A stretch of DNA of 64,000 nucleotides from Demequina iriomotensis (GTDB lineage: Bacteria; Actinomycetota; Actinomycetes; Actinomycetales; Demequinaceae), in the NCBI RefSeq assembly GCF_000971395.1, contig NZ_BBME01000015.1, positions 1-64,000 of the forward strand. The letters run 5' to 3'. Every line of letters begins with the position of its first letter. Position 1 is the first letter of the stretch. Made by a program: the position numbers and the translations under genes. The notes under the pieces were generated by a model, which saw only the letters and a list, made by a program, of their open reading frames with translations, did not search any database and was not told the origin of the DNA. Of this stretch, positions 29,149-37,393 are shown piece after piece.

Positions 29149-29789
29149 GGGCGGTTCCAGCTCGCACGCGCCGGGAACATCGGGCTGCGCACGGGGATGG
29201 TCCACGACGAGTGAGGGTGGACGGTGAGGAGCGCCCGCTCCCACCACGCCCGCGCCTCCTCGGACAGGCGGGGCAGCACCGCGTCCTTGTCGGCATCGTC
29301 CTCCGGCCGCGGGCTGAAGCACTTCCACACGAGCTGCACCTCGGGCGCGCCGGTGGGGATGCCCCCGATGTCGAGCACGGCGCGCTCCCACGGGAGCTGG
29401 AGCCGCGCGTCGCGTCGGTAGACCCAGGCCCGCGGCGCGCCGTCCTCGACGTTGACGCGCAGCACCCAGGCACCCGTCGCATCGTCCCTGATGAGGACCG
29501 GCTGGAGGTCGGCATCGTCCTCCGCCTGTGCGATCGGCATCACGCCGTCGCCGTCGGGCACCCACGCGCTGCACGTCGCGGGCAGCGCGTCGAGGAGTGC
29601 GTCGAGGTCGCCGGGCAGGGTGCTGACGTCGATGTTCTCGCGGACGCGGACGGGCGCCCCGAGCCACCGGTCGAGCGCCGCCCCACCCGAGAGCCACCAG
29701 CGCGCGCCGCCGGGCGCGAGGAGCTCCGCCACCGCATCGGCGTCGAGCGCGGCCCAGGGGGTGGCGGAGGCGGGGGTCGGCGTCGACAT
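29139..29789 (-). CDS. nucleotidyltransferase-like protein, degenerate active site
   Basis: A 216-aa protein resembling aminoglycoside/lincosamide-type adenylyltransferases. WWLSGGAALDRWLG matches the family's GG-x-ALD motif, but the following metal-binding segment reads VRENIDVST, so only one of the usual two acidic residues is evident. FSPRPEDDADKDAVLPRL resembles the family's kDxxDl region. TAGCCT lies 6 nt before the ATG. It probably does not confer resistance; the function is unknown. Confidence 0.65.
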   Translation of the reverse strand: MSTPTPASATPWAALDADAVAELLAPGGARWWLSGGAALDRWLGAPVRVRENIDVSTLPGDLDALLDALPATCSAWVPDGDGVMPIAQAEDDADLQPVLIRDDATGAWVLRVNVEDGAPRAWVYRRDARLQLPWERAVLDIGGIPTGAPEVQLVWKCFSPRPEDDADKDAVLPRLSEEARAWWERALLTVHPHSSWTIPVRSPMFPARASWNRPQR

Positions 29790-29829
29790 GGTCCGAGGCT
29801 ACCGCCGTGCGCTGTGGCATCCTGCCGAC

Positions 29830-30579
29830 GTGGCGAACTCCCCGACCGGCGACTCGGTCACCGACCGGCTGGTCCGGGTCCTCGAGACGTTCACGCCCAC
29901 GAGGACCGTGCAGACCGCCGCGGAGATCGGGAGGCGTGCCGGGCTGCCGTCGTCGACCGCGCATCGCGTGGTGGGCGACCTGGTGGCGGCGGGCCTGCTC
30001 GACCGCGACGGCGACGGGCGGGTCAGCGTGGGGCTGCGCCTGTGGGCGCTCGCCACCCGCTCGTCGCACGCGCTCCGGATGCGCCAGGCGGCGCTGCCCG
30101 CGATGGAGCGCGTCCAGGCGCGCGTGCGCGAGCACACCCAGCTCGCCATCCTCGAGCAGGACGAGGCGCTGTTCCTCGAACGCCTCAGCCACCCGGAGGC
30201 CGGGGCGAACATCACCCGGATCGCCGGACGCCTGCCGCTCCACGCGGCGTCCTCGGGGCTGGTGCTCCTCGCGTTCGCGGACCGCGCCGTCCAGGAGCGC
30301 GTGCTCACCCGTCCCCTGCGCCGTCTCACGGCCGCGACGCCCACCGATCCGGCGACGGTACGCCGCACGCTCGCCGAGGTGCGCCGCCTCGGGCACGTGA
30401 TCGCGCCGGGGTACGTCGACGTGGTCTCGACCGGCGTCGCCGTGCCGGTGCGCGACGCCGCGGGCCGCGCGACGGCGGCGCTGTCGGTGGTCCTCCCGCG
30501 CGAGGCTCCGACGGCCCTCGCGCTCGAGGAGCTGCGCGGCGCCGCGCGCGCGGTCGAGCGGGCGCTGGGCGCCGGCTGA
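29830..30579 (+). CDS. IclR-family regulator, probable PobR
   Basis: A 249-aa regulator. The N-terminal winged helix (TAAEIGRRAGLPSSTAHRVV) is followed by an IclR effector domain (NITRIAGRLPLHAASSGLVLLA; VIAPGYVDVVSTGVAVPV). GTG start at 29830. Only 40 nt separate it from the divergent nucleotidyltransferase-like gene. It precedes pobA in the same direction, so control of 4-hydroxybenzoate hydroxylation is the likely role; IclR proteins of the PcaU/PobR group do this in other bacteria. Confidence 0.88.
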   Translation: MANSPTGDSVTDRLVRVLETFTPTRTVQTAAEIGRRAGLPSSTAHRVVGDLVAAGLLDRDGDGRVSVGLRLWALATRSSHALRMRQAALPAMERVQARVREHTQLAILEQDEALFLERLSHPEAGANITRIAGRLPLHAASSGLVLLAFADRAVQERVLTRPLRRLTAATPTDPATVRRTLAEVRRLGHVIAPGYVDVVSTGVAVPVRDAAGRATAALSVVLPREAPTALALEELRGAARAVERALGAG

Positions 30580-30588
30580 ACGATTCGG

Positions 30589-30607
30589 ACTCCCGTTCAA
30601 CGGGAGT
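30589..30607. promoter_or_regulatory. palindrome between iclR and pobA
   Basis: Perfect 9-bp inverted repeat ACTCCCGTT-C-AACGGGAGT, 10 nt after the iclR stop and about 60 nt before pobA. It is the size of an IclR operator; a short terminator is the alternative. Confidence 0.55.
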
Positions 30608-30668
30608 TCGCTCCCGCGACGAGGCGCACCGTCCCACAATGGCGACGCATCACGTCGAAGGAGACAGC

Positions 30669-31841
30669 ATGAGCCCGACCGTCCGCACCCAGGTCGCCAT
30701 CGTCGGAGCGGGACCCGCCGGCCTGGTCCTCTCGCATCTGCTCGCCGCGGAGGGCATCGCGTCGATCATCGTCGACGCGCGCTCGCGCGAGGACATCGAG
30801 CAGACCATCCGGGCGGGCATCCTCGAGCAGGGCACGGTCGACCTGCTCGCCACCATCCCCGGCTCACGCGTCCACTCGGTCGGCATGCGCCACGACGGCA
30901 TCGAGCTGCGCTTCGAGGGGGCCGGGCACCGGATCGACTTCCACCGCCTCGTCGGGCGCTCGGTGTGGCTCTACCCGCAGCACGAGGCGCTCAGGGACCT
31001 CCTCGCGGCCCGCCTCGCGGACGGTCAGGACATCCGCTTCGGCACGACGGCGACCGCGATCGAGGGCGTCGACGGCACGCGCCCGCGCGTGGTCGCCACC
31101 GACGCCGCCGGAGGGGTGGTCGACATCGAGGCCGACTTCGTGGTCGGCGCGGACGGCTCGCGCTCGGTGGTGCGTCACGCGATCAGCGGTCCGCACGCGG
31201 GCCTGTTCCGCGAGTACCCGTTCGGCTGGTTCGGGATCCTCTGCGAGGCCGCGCCGAGCGCGGACGAGCTCATCTACTCGAACTCCCCCGACGGCTTCGC
31301 GCTCATCAGCCAGCGCTCGGCCACCGTCCAGCGCATGTACTTCCAGTGCGACCCCGACGCCGACCCGCACGCCATGAGCGAGCGCGAGATCTGGGACGAG
31401 CTGCAGCGCCGGGTGCCCGGCACCGAGCTGGTCGAGGGGCCGATCTTCCAGCGCGACGTGCTGCGCTTCCGCTCCTTCGTCGCACGCGACCTGCGCGCGG
31501 GCCGCGTCGCGATCGTCGGGGACGCCGCGCACACCGTGCCGCCGACCGGCGCGAAGGGCATGAACCTCGCCGTCGCCGACGTGGTCCTCCTCGCACGTGC
31601 GCTCGAGGCGCTGCTGAAGCGAGCGGACGCCTCGCTCATCGACGGATGGGCCGATGCCGCGCGCGCCCGCATCTGGAAGGCGCAGCACTTCTCGTGGTGG
31701 ATGACGAGCATGCTGCACACCGTCCCCGGCGCCACCGACTTCGACCGCGCGCGTCAGCTCGGCGAGCTCCGCACCGTGGTCGAGTCGGAGGCGGGCCGCA
31801 CCTACCTGGCGGAGGCGTACACGGGCTGGCCGCTCGGCTGA
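30669..31841 (+). CDS. pobA: 4-hydroxybenzoate 3-monooxygenase (PobA)
   Basis: Flavoprotein hydroxylase of 390 aa that converts 4-hydroxybenzoate to protocatechuate with NAD(P)H and O2. VAIVGAGPAGLVLSHLL binds FAD, FVVGADGSRSVVR is the DG motif, and RVAIVGDAAHTVPPTGAKG the GD motif. RAGILEQGTVDLL and EQTIR near residue 40 match PobA. AAGGAG precedes the ATG. It feeds the LigAB pathway encoded nearby. Confidence 0.94.
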   Translation: MSPTVRTQVAIVGAGPAGLVLSHLLAAEGIASIIVDARSREDIEQTIRAGILEQGTVDLLATIPGSRVHSVGMRHDGIELRFEGAGHRIDFHRLVGRSVWLYPQHEALRDLLAARLADGQDIRFGTTATAIEGVDGTRPRVVATDAAGGVVDIEADFVVGADGSRSVVRHAISGPHAGLFREYPFGWFGILCEAAPSADELIYSNSPDGFALISQRSATVQRMYFQCDPDADPHAMSEREIWDELQRRVPGTELVEGPIFQRDVLRFRSFVARDLRAGRVAIVGDAAHTVPPTGAKGMNLAVADVVLLARALEALLKRADASLIDGWADAARARIWKAQHFSWWMTSMLHTVPGATDFDRARQLGELRTVVESEAGRTYLAEAYTGWPLG

Positions 31842-31860
31842 CGGGGCCGCGCCGCGGCCG

Positions 31861-31936
31861 TGGTGCGCCTGGCGCGATTCGAACGCGCGACACCCGCTTT
31901 AGGAGAGCGGTGCTCTATCCCCTGAGCTACAGGCGC
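31861..31936 (-). tRNA. tRNA-Arg (CCT)
   Basis: A 76-nt cloverleaf on the minus strand. Acceptor GCGCCTG pairs with CAGGCGC, the D arm has GCTC/GAGC, the anticodon stem CCGCT/AGCGG holds loop CTCCTAA (anticodon CCT), and the T arm is GCGCG-TTCGAAT-CGCGC. CCA is encoded. Confidence 0.96.
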
Positions 31937-32021
31937 CTGCATCGGGGTACGCGCACCAGGGTACCGGCTGCGAGAACCGGTCCTCGCGCATCGTGCCACC
32001 CGCGATCGCCGGACCGGACGC

Positions 32022-33008
32022 TCAGAAGACCCCGTGCACGTGCTCCCGGCAGTACGTCTCGTAGATGCCCTCGAGGCGCTCCATGACCTCGGGGGACAGC
32101 TCGGGGAACTCGGCCGCCGCGGCGTTCGACCGGGCCTGGGCCACCTTGGACGCACCGGGGATCATGGTCGCCACCCCCACCTGCGCGAGCCAGCCCAGCG
32201 CCATCTGCGCCGTGGTCCAGCCTTCGGGCGTGAGCGCGGCGACCTCGCGTGCCGCCTGGACGCCCACCTCGAACGGGATGCCCGAGAACGTCTCGCCGAT
32301 GTTCATCTTCGAGCCGTCGCGGTTCCAGGTGCGGTGGTCCTCCGGCGCGAAGGTGGTGTGCTCGTCGTACTTGCCCGACAGCAGCCCCGACGCGAGCGGC
32401 AGGCGGGCGATGATGCCCACGCCCCGCTCCGCGGCGAGGGGAAGCACCCGCTCGAGCGGCTTGCGGCGGAAGATGTTGACGATGATCTGGATGGTCGCCA
32501 GGTCCGGCTGCTCGAGCGCCGCGAGGGCCTCGTCGACCAGCTCGACGCTCACGCCCCAGCGCGCGATGCGGCCCTCCTGCTGGAGGGTCCGCAGGTCGTC
32601 GTAGACGCGAGCGTCCGAGAACACGGGCGTGGGCGGGCAGTGCAGCTGGACCAGGTCGAGGGTGTCGACGCCGAGGTTCTCGCGCGAGCGGTCCGTCCAG
32701 CGACGGAAGTTGTCGAGGCTGTACTCGGACGGGACGTGCGGATCCGCGCGCCGGCCCATCTTGGTGAAGACCGTGAACTCGTCGCGGTCCTCGCGCCCCA
32801 CGAGGAAGCGGCCGATCGCCTTCTCGGAGCGGCCGTCGCCGTACACGTCGGCGGTGTCGAACAGGCGCGTGCCCGCGTCCGCCGCGGCGTTCAGGACCTC
32901 CTGGGCCGTCGCATCGTCCACCGTGGCCCAGTCGCCACCGAGCTGCCAGGTCCCCAGACCCACCAGCGAGATCTCACGTCCCAGGTTCGGCACCATCGTC
33001 GTACGCAT
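32022..33008 (-). CDS. aldo/keto reductase
   Basis: A 328-aa NADPH-dependent oxidoreductase. RLFDTADVYGDGRSEKAIG supplies catalytic Asp and Tyr, VFTKMGRRAD the Lys and LVQLHCPP the His; ATMIPGASKVAQARSNAAA binds the cofactor. TACCGT sits 6 nt before the ATG, suggesting a leaderless mRNA. It stands alone beside tRNA-Arg. The substrate is not evident. Confidence 0.88.
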   Translation of the reverse strand: MRTTMVPNLGREISLVGLGTWQLGGDWATVDDATAQEVLNAAADAGTRLFDTADVYGDGRSEKAIGRFLVGREDRDEFTVFTKMGRRADPHVPSEYSLDNFRRWTDRSRENLGVDTLDLVQLHCPPTPVFSDARVYDDLRTLQQEGRIARWGVSVELVDEALAALEQPDLATIQIIVNIFRRKPLERVLPLAAERGVGIIARLPLASGLLSGKYDEHTTFAPEDHRTWNRDGSKMNIGETFSGIPFEVGVQAAREVAALTPEGWTTAQMALGWLAQVGVATMIPGASKVAQARSNAAAAEFPELSPEVMERLEGIYETYCREHVHGVF

Positions 33009-33033
33009 GGGTCCACGGTATCCCGGTTCCCGG

Positions 33034-33176
33034 GCGCGCCGGGACGATGCGCCCGCGGCCCGAGCGCAGCACCCCCCGAGGTGCTGGGTGCCCAATCTGG
33101 CCAATTTCGAGCACTCAGCACCTCCCAGGACGCCGAGGGGCGCGCCGGGACGATGCGACCGCGGCCCGAACGCAGC
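33034..33176. repeat. 143-bp direct-repeat/palindrome/direct-repeat module
   Basis: Two 37-bp direct repeats (33034-33070 and 33140-33176, two differences) flank a near-perfect 14-bp inverted repeat (33078-33091 with 33111-33124, 19-nt loop containing TGGCCA). Each direct repeat contains GGACGATGCG. It is intergenic; no ORF. Confidence 0.75.
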
Positions 33177-33208
33177 GAGGGCCGCCACCGAGACGGTGAC
33201 GGCCCTCG
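33176..33208 (-). terminator. hairpin after the NlpC/P60 gene
   Basis: A 15-nt inverted repeat with one mismatch (33176-33190 with 33194-33208) and a 3-nt loop, 13 nt past the peptidase stop on the minus strand. No T-run. Confidence 0.6.
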
Positions 33209-33221
33209 CGCGATGCGTGGA

Positions 33222-33953
33222 TCAGGTGACGCGGCGGTACTGCGGGTTCGACTGCCAGATCGCGCGGAACTGGATGGTCTTGCCCGGACGCGGCGCGTCG
33301 ATCTGCAGGCCGGGGCCGGCGTAGATGCCCACGTGGCCCGGGGTGACGATGATGTCGCCGGGCTGGGGGCTCGACACCTGGGTGCCGACGGAGAAGTAGG
33401 CGCCCGACGAGCGCGGCAGCGAGATGCCGAGCTGGCCGTACACGTACGAGACGAAGCCGGAGCAGTCGAAGCCCGACGGCGACGAGCCACCGGAGACGTA
33501 GGGCACGCCCACGTACTTCGAGGCCTCGGCGATCACGGCCGAGCCGCTGATCGCGGCCTGGACGTCCGCCGACGCCGCGGTGGTGGACTCGGAGCTCGAG
33601 ACCTCGGTCGCGGTGCTCGTGTCGGTGGTGGTGGTCGACTCGGTCGACTCCTCGACGGTGGCGGTCGGCTCCTCGACCACGGGCTCAGGCTCGGGCTCCG
33701 GCGGCGGCGGGACCTTGACCTTCACGGTCGGGGTGTCGATCTCGTACGCGCTCTTCTTCGCGGCGGTGGTGACCTCGGGAATGTCGGCGACATCGGAGGT
33801 GTACGCGGCGGCGTCGAGACGGGTGCCGGTGTCCGACGAGTCGTCGGTCACAAGGGCGGCGGCTGCGGCTCCGGTGAGGGGAACCACCACGAGTGCTGCA
33901 CCCGTGGCCGCGGCCACCGCGCGCGTCTTGGCGCGCATGTATCCGTACTTCAA
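33222..33953 (-). CDS. secreted NlpC/P60 cell-wall peptidase
   Basis: A 243-aa exported endopeptidase that cuts peptidoglycan stem peptides. The signal peptide ends near GAAAAA. A Pro/Glu and Ser/Thr-rich linker leads to the C-terminal NlpC/P60 domain with catalytic GFDCSGFVSYVYG (Cys), GHVGIYAG (His) and a following polar residue. I prefer TTG at 33953: AAGGA lies 9 nt upstream, while ATG at 33938 has only a weak site. A 150-nt upstream leader has an AT-rich promoter. Confidence 0.88.
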   Translation of the reverse strand: MKYGYMRAKTRAVAAATGAALVVVPLTGAAAAALVTDDSSDTGTRLDAAAYTSDVADIPEVTTAAKKSAYEIDTPTVKVKVPPPPEPEPEPVVEEPTATVEESTESTTTTDTSTATEVSSSESTTAASADVQAAISGSAVIAEASKYVGVPYVSGGSSPSGFDCSGFVSYVYGQLGISLPRSSGAYFSVGTQVSSPQPGDIIVTPGHVGIYAGPGLQIDAPRPGKTIQFRAIWQSNPQYRRVT

Positions 33954-34105
33954 AGTTTTCGTTCCTTCCGCGCCCCGTGCGCGTCGATGTTTCTGCACCC
34001 CTACGCTCGCGTCATCTTCGAGCGTTGCCTCTTGTGGGGGGCGCGGCGGAGATGGTCTCCATGCCCTGCAGGCCGTCGTTGTTACCGAAAATTTATCAAA
34101 GAACG
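33954..34105 (-). promoter_or_regulatory. promoter and leader of the NlpC/P60 gene
   Basis: On the minus strand TTGCCT, 16 nt, then TAAATT sit in an unusually AT-rich stretch around 34085-34115. A leader of about 130 nt follows. I looked for a c-di-AMP (ydaO) riboswitch, common before such genes, and did not recognise its core. Confidence 0.55.
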
Positions 34106-34786
34106 CTAAGAAGGCAAGCCGAAGATGTGTCGGGCCTGATCCCGGCCCAAGACGCCCCGGGTCGAACCGAGCGAGATCACCACGTGCTCGCCCTCCGCCG
34201 CGAGCTCCACCGTCGCGCCTGGCAGCAGTCCGTTCTCGACCATCTCGCGCAGCAGCTGGAGGTCCGCCTGGGGGTGCTCGCCGATGCGGGTCACTGTGAC
34301 CTGCGTCACACCGGCGTCGACGAGCTCCGTGAGGCCCCTGTCGGCGCGCGGTCCCGGCTCGGCGTCGATGCCCAGCTCGTCGAGCCCCGGGATCGGGTTC
34401 CCGTAGGGCGACACCGTCGGCTCGCCCAGGATCTCGAGCAGCCGGCGCTCGACGCGCTCGCTCATGACGTGCTCCCAGCGGCACGCCTCGTCGTGGACGT
34501 GGGCGAGGTCGAGGCCGATGACGTCCGTGAGCAGCCGCTCGGCGAGCCGATGCTTGCGCATGACGCGCGTCGCGACCGCCTCTCCCTCGGCCGTGAGCTC
34601 GAGGTGACGGTCGGGCGTGACGACCACGAGCCCGTCGCGCTCCATCCGCGCGATGGTCTGCGACACCGTCGGGCCGGCGTGGCCCAGGTGCTCGGCCAGG
34701 CGTGCGCGCATCGGCGTCACGCCGTCCTCGATCAGCTCGTAGATGGTCCGGAGGTACATCTCCGTCGTGTCGATGAGGTCCGTCAT
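34106..34786 (-). CDS. DtxR/MntR-family metal-dependent regulator
   Basis: A 226-aa metal-sensing repressor. The winged helix (residues 1-70; TEMYLRTIYELIEDG, HAGPTVSQTIARMERDGLV) is followed by the metal/dimerisation domain (RKHRLAERLLTDVIGLDL; HDEACRWEHVMSERVE with the Cys/Glu/His ligands of the iron-type DtxR site) and a C-terminal SH3-like domain. The start is 4 nt after the ugd stop. It probably senses Fe(II) or Mn(II). Confidence 0.9.
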   Translation of the reverse strand: MTDLIDTTEMYLRTIYELIEDGVTPMRARLAEHLGHAGPTVSQTIARMERDGLVVVTPDRHLELTAEGEAVATRVMRKHRLAERLLTDVIGLDLAHVHDEACRWEHVMSERVERRLLEILGEPTVSPYGNPIPGLDELGIDAEPGPRADRGLTELVDAGVTQVTVTRIGEHPQADLQLLREMVENGLLPGATVELAAEGEHVVISLGSTRGVLGRDQARHIFGLPS

Positions 34787-34790
34787 GAGC

Positions 34791-36125
34791 TCAGGAGGCG
34801 TACCGGCCCATGCCGATGTAGCGCCAGCCCGCGTCGATCCAGGCCTCGGTGGGCAGGCAGTTGCGCGCGTCGATGACGATCTTGCCCGCGACGGCGTCGC
34901 CCACGGCGTGAGGATCGAGCCCGCGGAACTCCTTCCACTCCGTGGCCACCACCACCACCTCCGCATCCGCGAGCGCCTCCGCGGCGCTGTCGGCGAACGT
35001 GATGGTCGGCCACACCGTGGCCGCGTTGGCCATCGCCTCGGGGTCGAACGCGCGGACGTCCGCGCCGGCGAGGTGGAGCTGGCCCACCACGTCGAGCGCC
35101 GGCGAGTCCCGGATGTCGTCGGACTCGGGCTTGAACGCGACGCCCAGCACGGCCACGCGGCGGCCGACGGGCGAGCCGCCGAGCTCGCGCTTCACCAGGC
35201 TCACCACGTGCTCGCGGCGCCGCAGGTTGACGTCGTCGACCTCGCGCAGGAACGTCAGCGCCCTGTCGACGCCGAGCTCGCCCGCGCGCGCCATGAACGC
35301 GCGGATGTCCTTGGGCAGGCAGCCGCCGCCGAAGCCGAGCCCCGCACCCAGGAACTTGCGGCCGATGCGGGCATCGTGCCCGATCGCGTCGGCGAGTTGC
35401 ATGACGTCCGCGCCCGTCGCCTCGCAGACCTCCGCGATCGCGTTGATGAAGGAGATCTTGGTGGCGAGGAACGCGTTGGCGCTGACCTTGACCAGCTCGG
35501 CGGTCGGGAGGTCGGTCACCAGGAACGGGGTGTCGCGCGCGATCGCGTCGGCGTAGACCTCGCGGGCGACCGCCTCGACGCGGCCCTCGCGGCCGGACTC
35601 GACGCCGATGACGAGGCGGTCGGGGCGCAGCGTGTCCTCCACCGCGAAGCCCTCGCGCAGGAACTCGGGGTTCCACCCCAGCTGCGCCTGGTCGCCCACC
35701 GGCGCCAGCTCGCGCACGCGCGCCGCGAGGCGTGCCGCGGTGCCCACCGGCACGGTCGACTTGCCGAGGATCACCGCAGGGCGCGTGAGCAGCGGCGCGA
35801 GCGTGTCGATGACGGCGTCAACGAACGTCATGTCGGCGGCGTACGAGCCCTTCTTCTGCGGCGTGCCGACGCCGATGAAGTGCACGTCCGCGAACTCCGC
35901 GGCCTCCGCGGCGTCGGTGGTGAACCGCAGGCGCCCGGACTCCACGTGCTTGCGCAGGAGCTCGGGCAGCCCGGGCTCGAAGAAGGGGACCTCGCCGCGC
36001 TGCAGGCGCTCGATCTTGGCGGGGTCGATGTCGACCCCGATGACCTCGTGGCCGAGCTCGGCCATGCCCGCCGCGTGAGTAGCCCCCAGGTAGCCGGTGC
36101 CGAATACAGAGATGCGCATCGTCAT
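34791..36125 (-). CDS. ugd: UDP-glucose 6-dehydrogenase
   Basis: A 444-aa NAD-dependent enzyme that oxidises UDP-glucose to UDP-glucuronate for surface polysaccharides. RISVFGTGYLGATHAAGMAE binds NAD. NPEFLREGFAVEDTLRPDR, ANAFLATKISFINAIAE and catalytic-cysteine motif FGGGCLPKDI are intact. TAGCCT lies 7 nt before ATG 36125, supporting that start over the ATG two codons later. Confidence 0.93.
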   Translation of the reverse strand: MTMRISVFGTGYLGATHAAGMAELGHEVIGVDIDPAKIERLQRGEVPFFEPGLPELLRKHVESGRLRFTTDAAEAAEFADVHFIGVGTPQKKGSYAADMTFVDAVIDTLAPLLTRPAVILGKSTVPVGTAARLAARVRELAPVGDQAQLGWNPEFLREGFAVEDTLRPDRLVIGVESGREGRVEAVAREVYADAIARDTPFLVTDLPTAELVKVSANAFLATKISFINAIAEVCEATGADVMQLADAIGHDARIGRKFLGAGLGFGGGCLPKDIRAFMARAGELGVDRALTFLREVDDVNLRRREHVVSLVKRELGGSPVGRRVAVLGVAFKPESDDIRDSPALDVVGQLHLAGADVRAFDPEAMANAATVWPTITFADSAAEALADAEVVVVATEWKEFRGLDPHAVGDAVAGKIVIDARNCLPTEAWIDAGWRYIGMGRYAS

Positions 36126-36149
36126 GCGCCCCAGGCTAGTGGGTGAGCG

Positions 36150-37361
36150 CTACCTCGAGATAGGCGCTTCGACCACCACCGCGGAGCCCACGGCGTCCAC
36201 GATGAGGCGGCCGTCGGCGTACGGGACGAACGCGGCCTCGCCGCGGCGCAGGCTCACCGAGCCCCTCTCGCCGTGGACCGACGCGGTGCCGTCGACGGCG
36301 AGGACGATGCGCGGGCCGGGCTCGAACGCGGCGCTGCCGCGCTCGACGAGCGCGAGGCTGAACTCGTCGACGGGGGCCGGGTACCGCGTCAGCACGCCCT
36401 CCGTCTCGCGCACCACGACGGGCGGCGGCGTGGGCGTCCCGTCGGTGAGCTCGACCAGCAGGTCGATGTCGACCGGCTTGGGCGTGAGGCCCGCGCGCAC
36501 CACGTTGTCGGAGTTGGCCATGATCTCCACGCCCACGCCCGACTGGTACGAGTGGATGACCCCCGCGCCGGTGAAGCACGCCTGGCCGGGGGTGAGGCGG
36601 ACCACGTTGAGCGCGATCGCGACGAGCGCGCCGGGGTCGCCCGGGAACTCGAGCGCGGCGGCCGAGGCGACGGCGAGCGCCTCGGGCACCCCCGAACGTC
36701 CGCCGACCTCGACAAGCGCCGCGAGCGCCGCGGGCGCCTCGGGATCGCGCAGCACCCGCTGGATGTATTCGCCGAGCGCGATCGTCGGCTCGGTCGCGTT
36801 CGCGAGGTCCTCCGCCCACCTGCGCGTGCACGGCTGACCCAGCCACACGAGGTCCTGTGCGACCGCGGACGCGGGCCGGAAGCCCGCGAGCAGCGTCATC
36901 GGCGTGAGCGCGACGATCATCTCGGGCTTGTGCGAGCGGTCCTTGAACGTGCGGGTCGCCGCCTCGACGGGGATGCCGCGCCCCTCCTCGTCGCGGAAGC
37001 CTGCCTCGGCCTGGTCGAGCGTGGGGTGGACCTGGAGCGACAGCGGCTTGGCGATCGCGAGCACCTTGAGCAGGTACGGCAGCCGCTCCCAGCGCGCCGC
37101 GAGCGCGGGTCCGAGCATCGTCTCGGGGGCGCGCGCGATGAGCGCGTCGAGCGGCTCGGTCGCGCCCGGCAGCATCCCGACCTCGTCCGCGCCGGCGTGG
37201 TGCGCCGCGGTCGCGAGCGCGGGCGCCGAGGCGTGAGCTCCCCACCAGGCCTCCGCGACGGGGGCGCCGGACACGGGCAGGCCGACCAGGTCCTCGAGGA
37301 CCTCGGTCATCCCCCACGCGTAGTTCTGAAGGGCAGGCTGAAGGCGGTACACGCCCGCCAT
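36150..37361 (-). CDS. manA: mannose-6-phosphate isomerase, class I
   Basis: A 403-aa zinc enzyme that interconverts fructose-6-P and mannose-6-P, feeding GDP-mannose and cell-wall glycans. LSLQVHPTLDQAEAGF gives two metal ligands, SHKPEMIVALTPM a further Glu, and YQSGVGVEIMANSDNVVRAGLTPK is the class I signature. It is divergent from serC with 32 bp between the starts. Adjacent Ugd fits a nucleotide-sugar context. Confidence 0.92.
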   Translation of the reverse strand: MAGVYRLQPALQNYAWGMTEVLEDLVGLPVSGAPVAEAWWGAHASAPALATAAHHAGADEVGMLPGATEPLDALIARAPETMLGPALAARWERLPYLLKVLAIAKPLSLQVHPTLDQAEAGFRDEEGRGIPVEAATRTFKDRSHKPEMIVALTPMTLLAGFRPASAVAQDLVWLGQPCTRRWAEDLANATEPTIALGEYIQRVLRDPEAPAALAALVEVGGRSGVPEALAVASAAALEFPGDPGALVAIALNVVRLTPGQACFTGAGVIHSYQSGVGVEIMANSDNVVRAGLTPKPVDIDLLVELTDGTPTPPPVVVRETEGVLTRYPAPVDEFSLALVERGSAAFEPGPRIVLAVDGTASVHGERGSVSLRRGEAAFVPYADGRLIVDAVGSAVVVEAPISR

Positions 37362-37393
37362 GATGCCAGCACCCCCGCCACTACAGTGATGCC

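Noticed and set aside
29139..29789. Aminoglycoside resistance enzyme.
   Set aside because: The metal-binding acidic pair is incomplete and the context is catabolic.
33954..34105. c-di-AMP riboswitch before the NlpC/P60 gene.
   Set aside because: The conserved core sequences of that riboswitch class could not be found in the leader.
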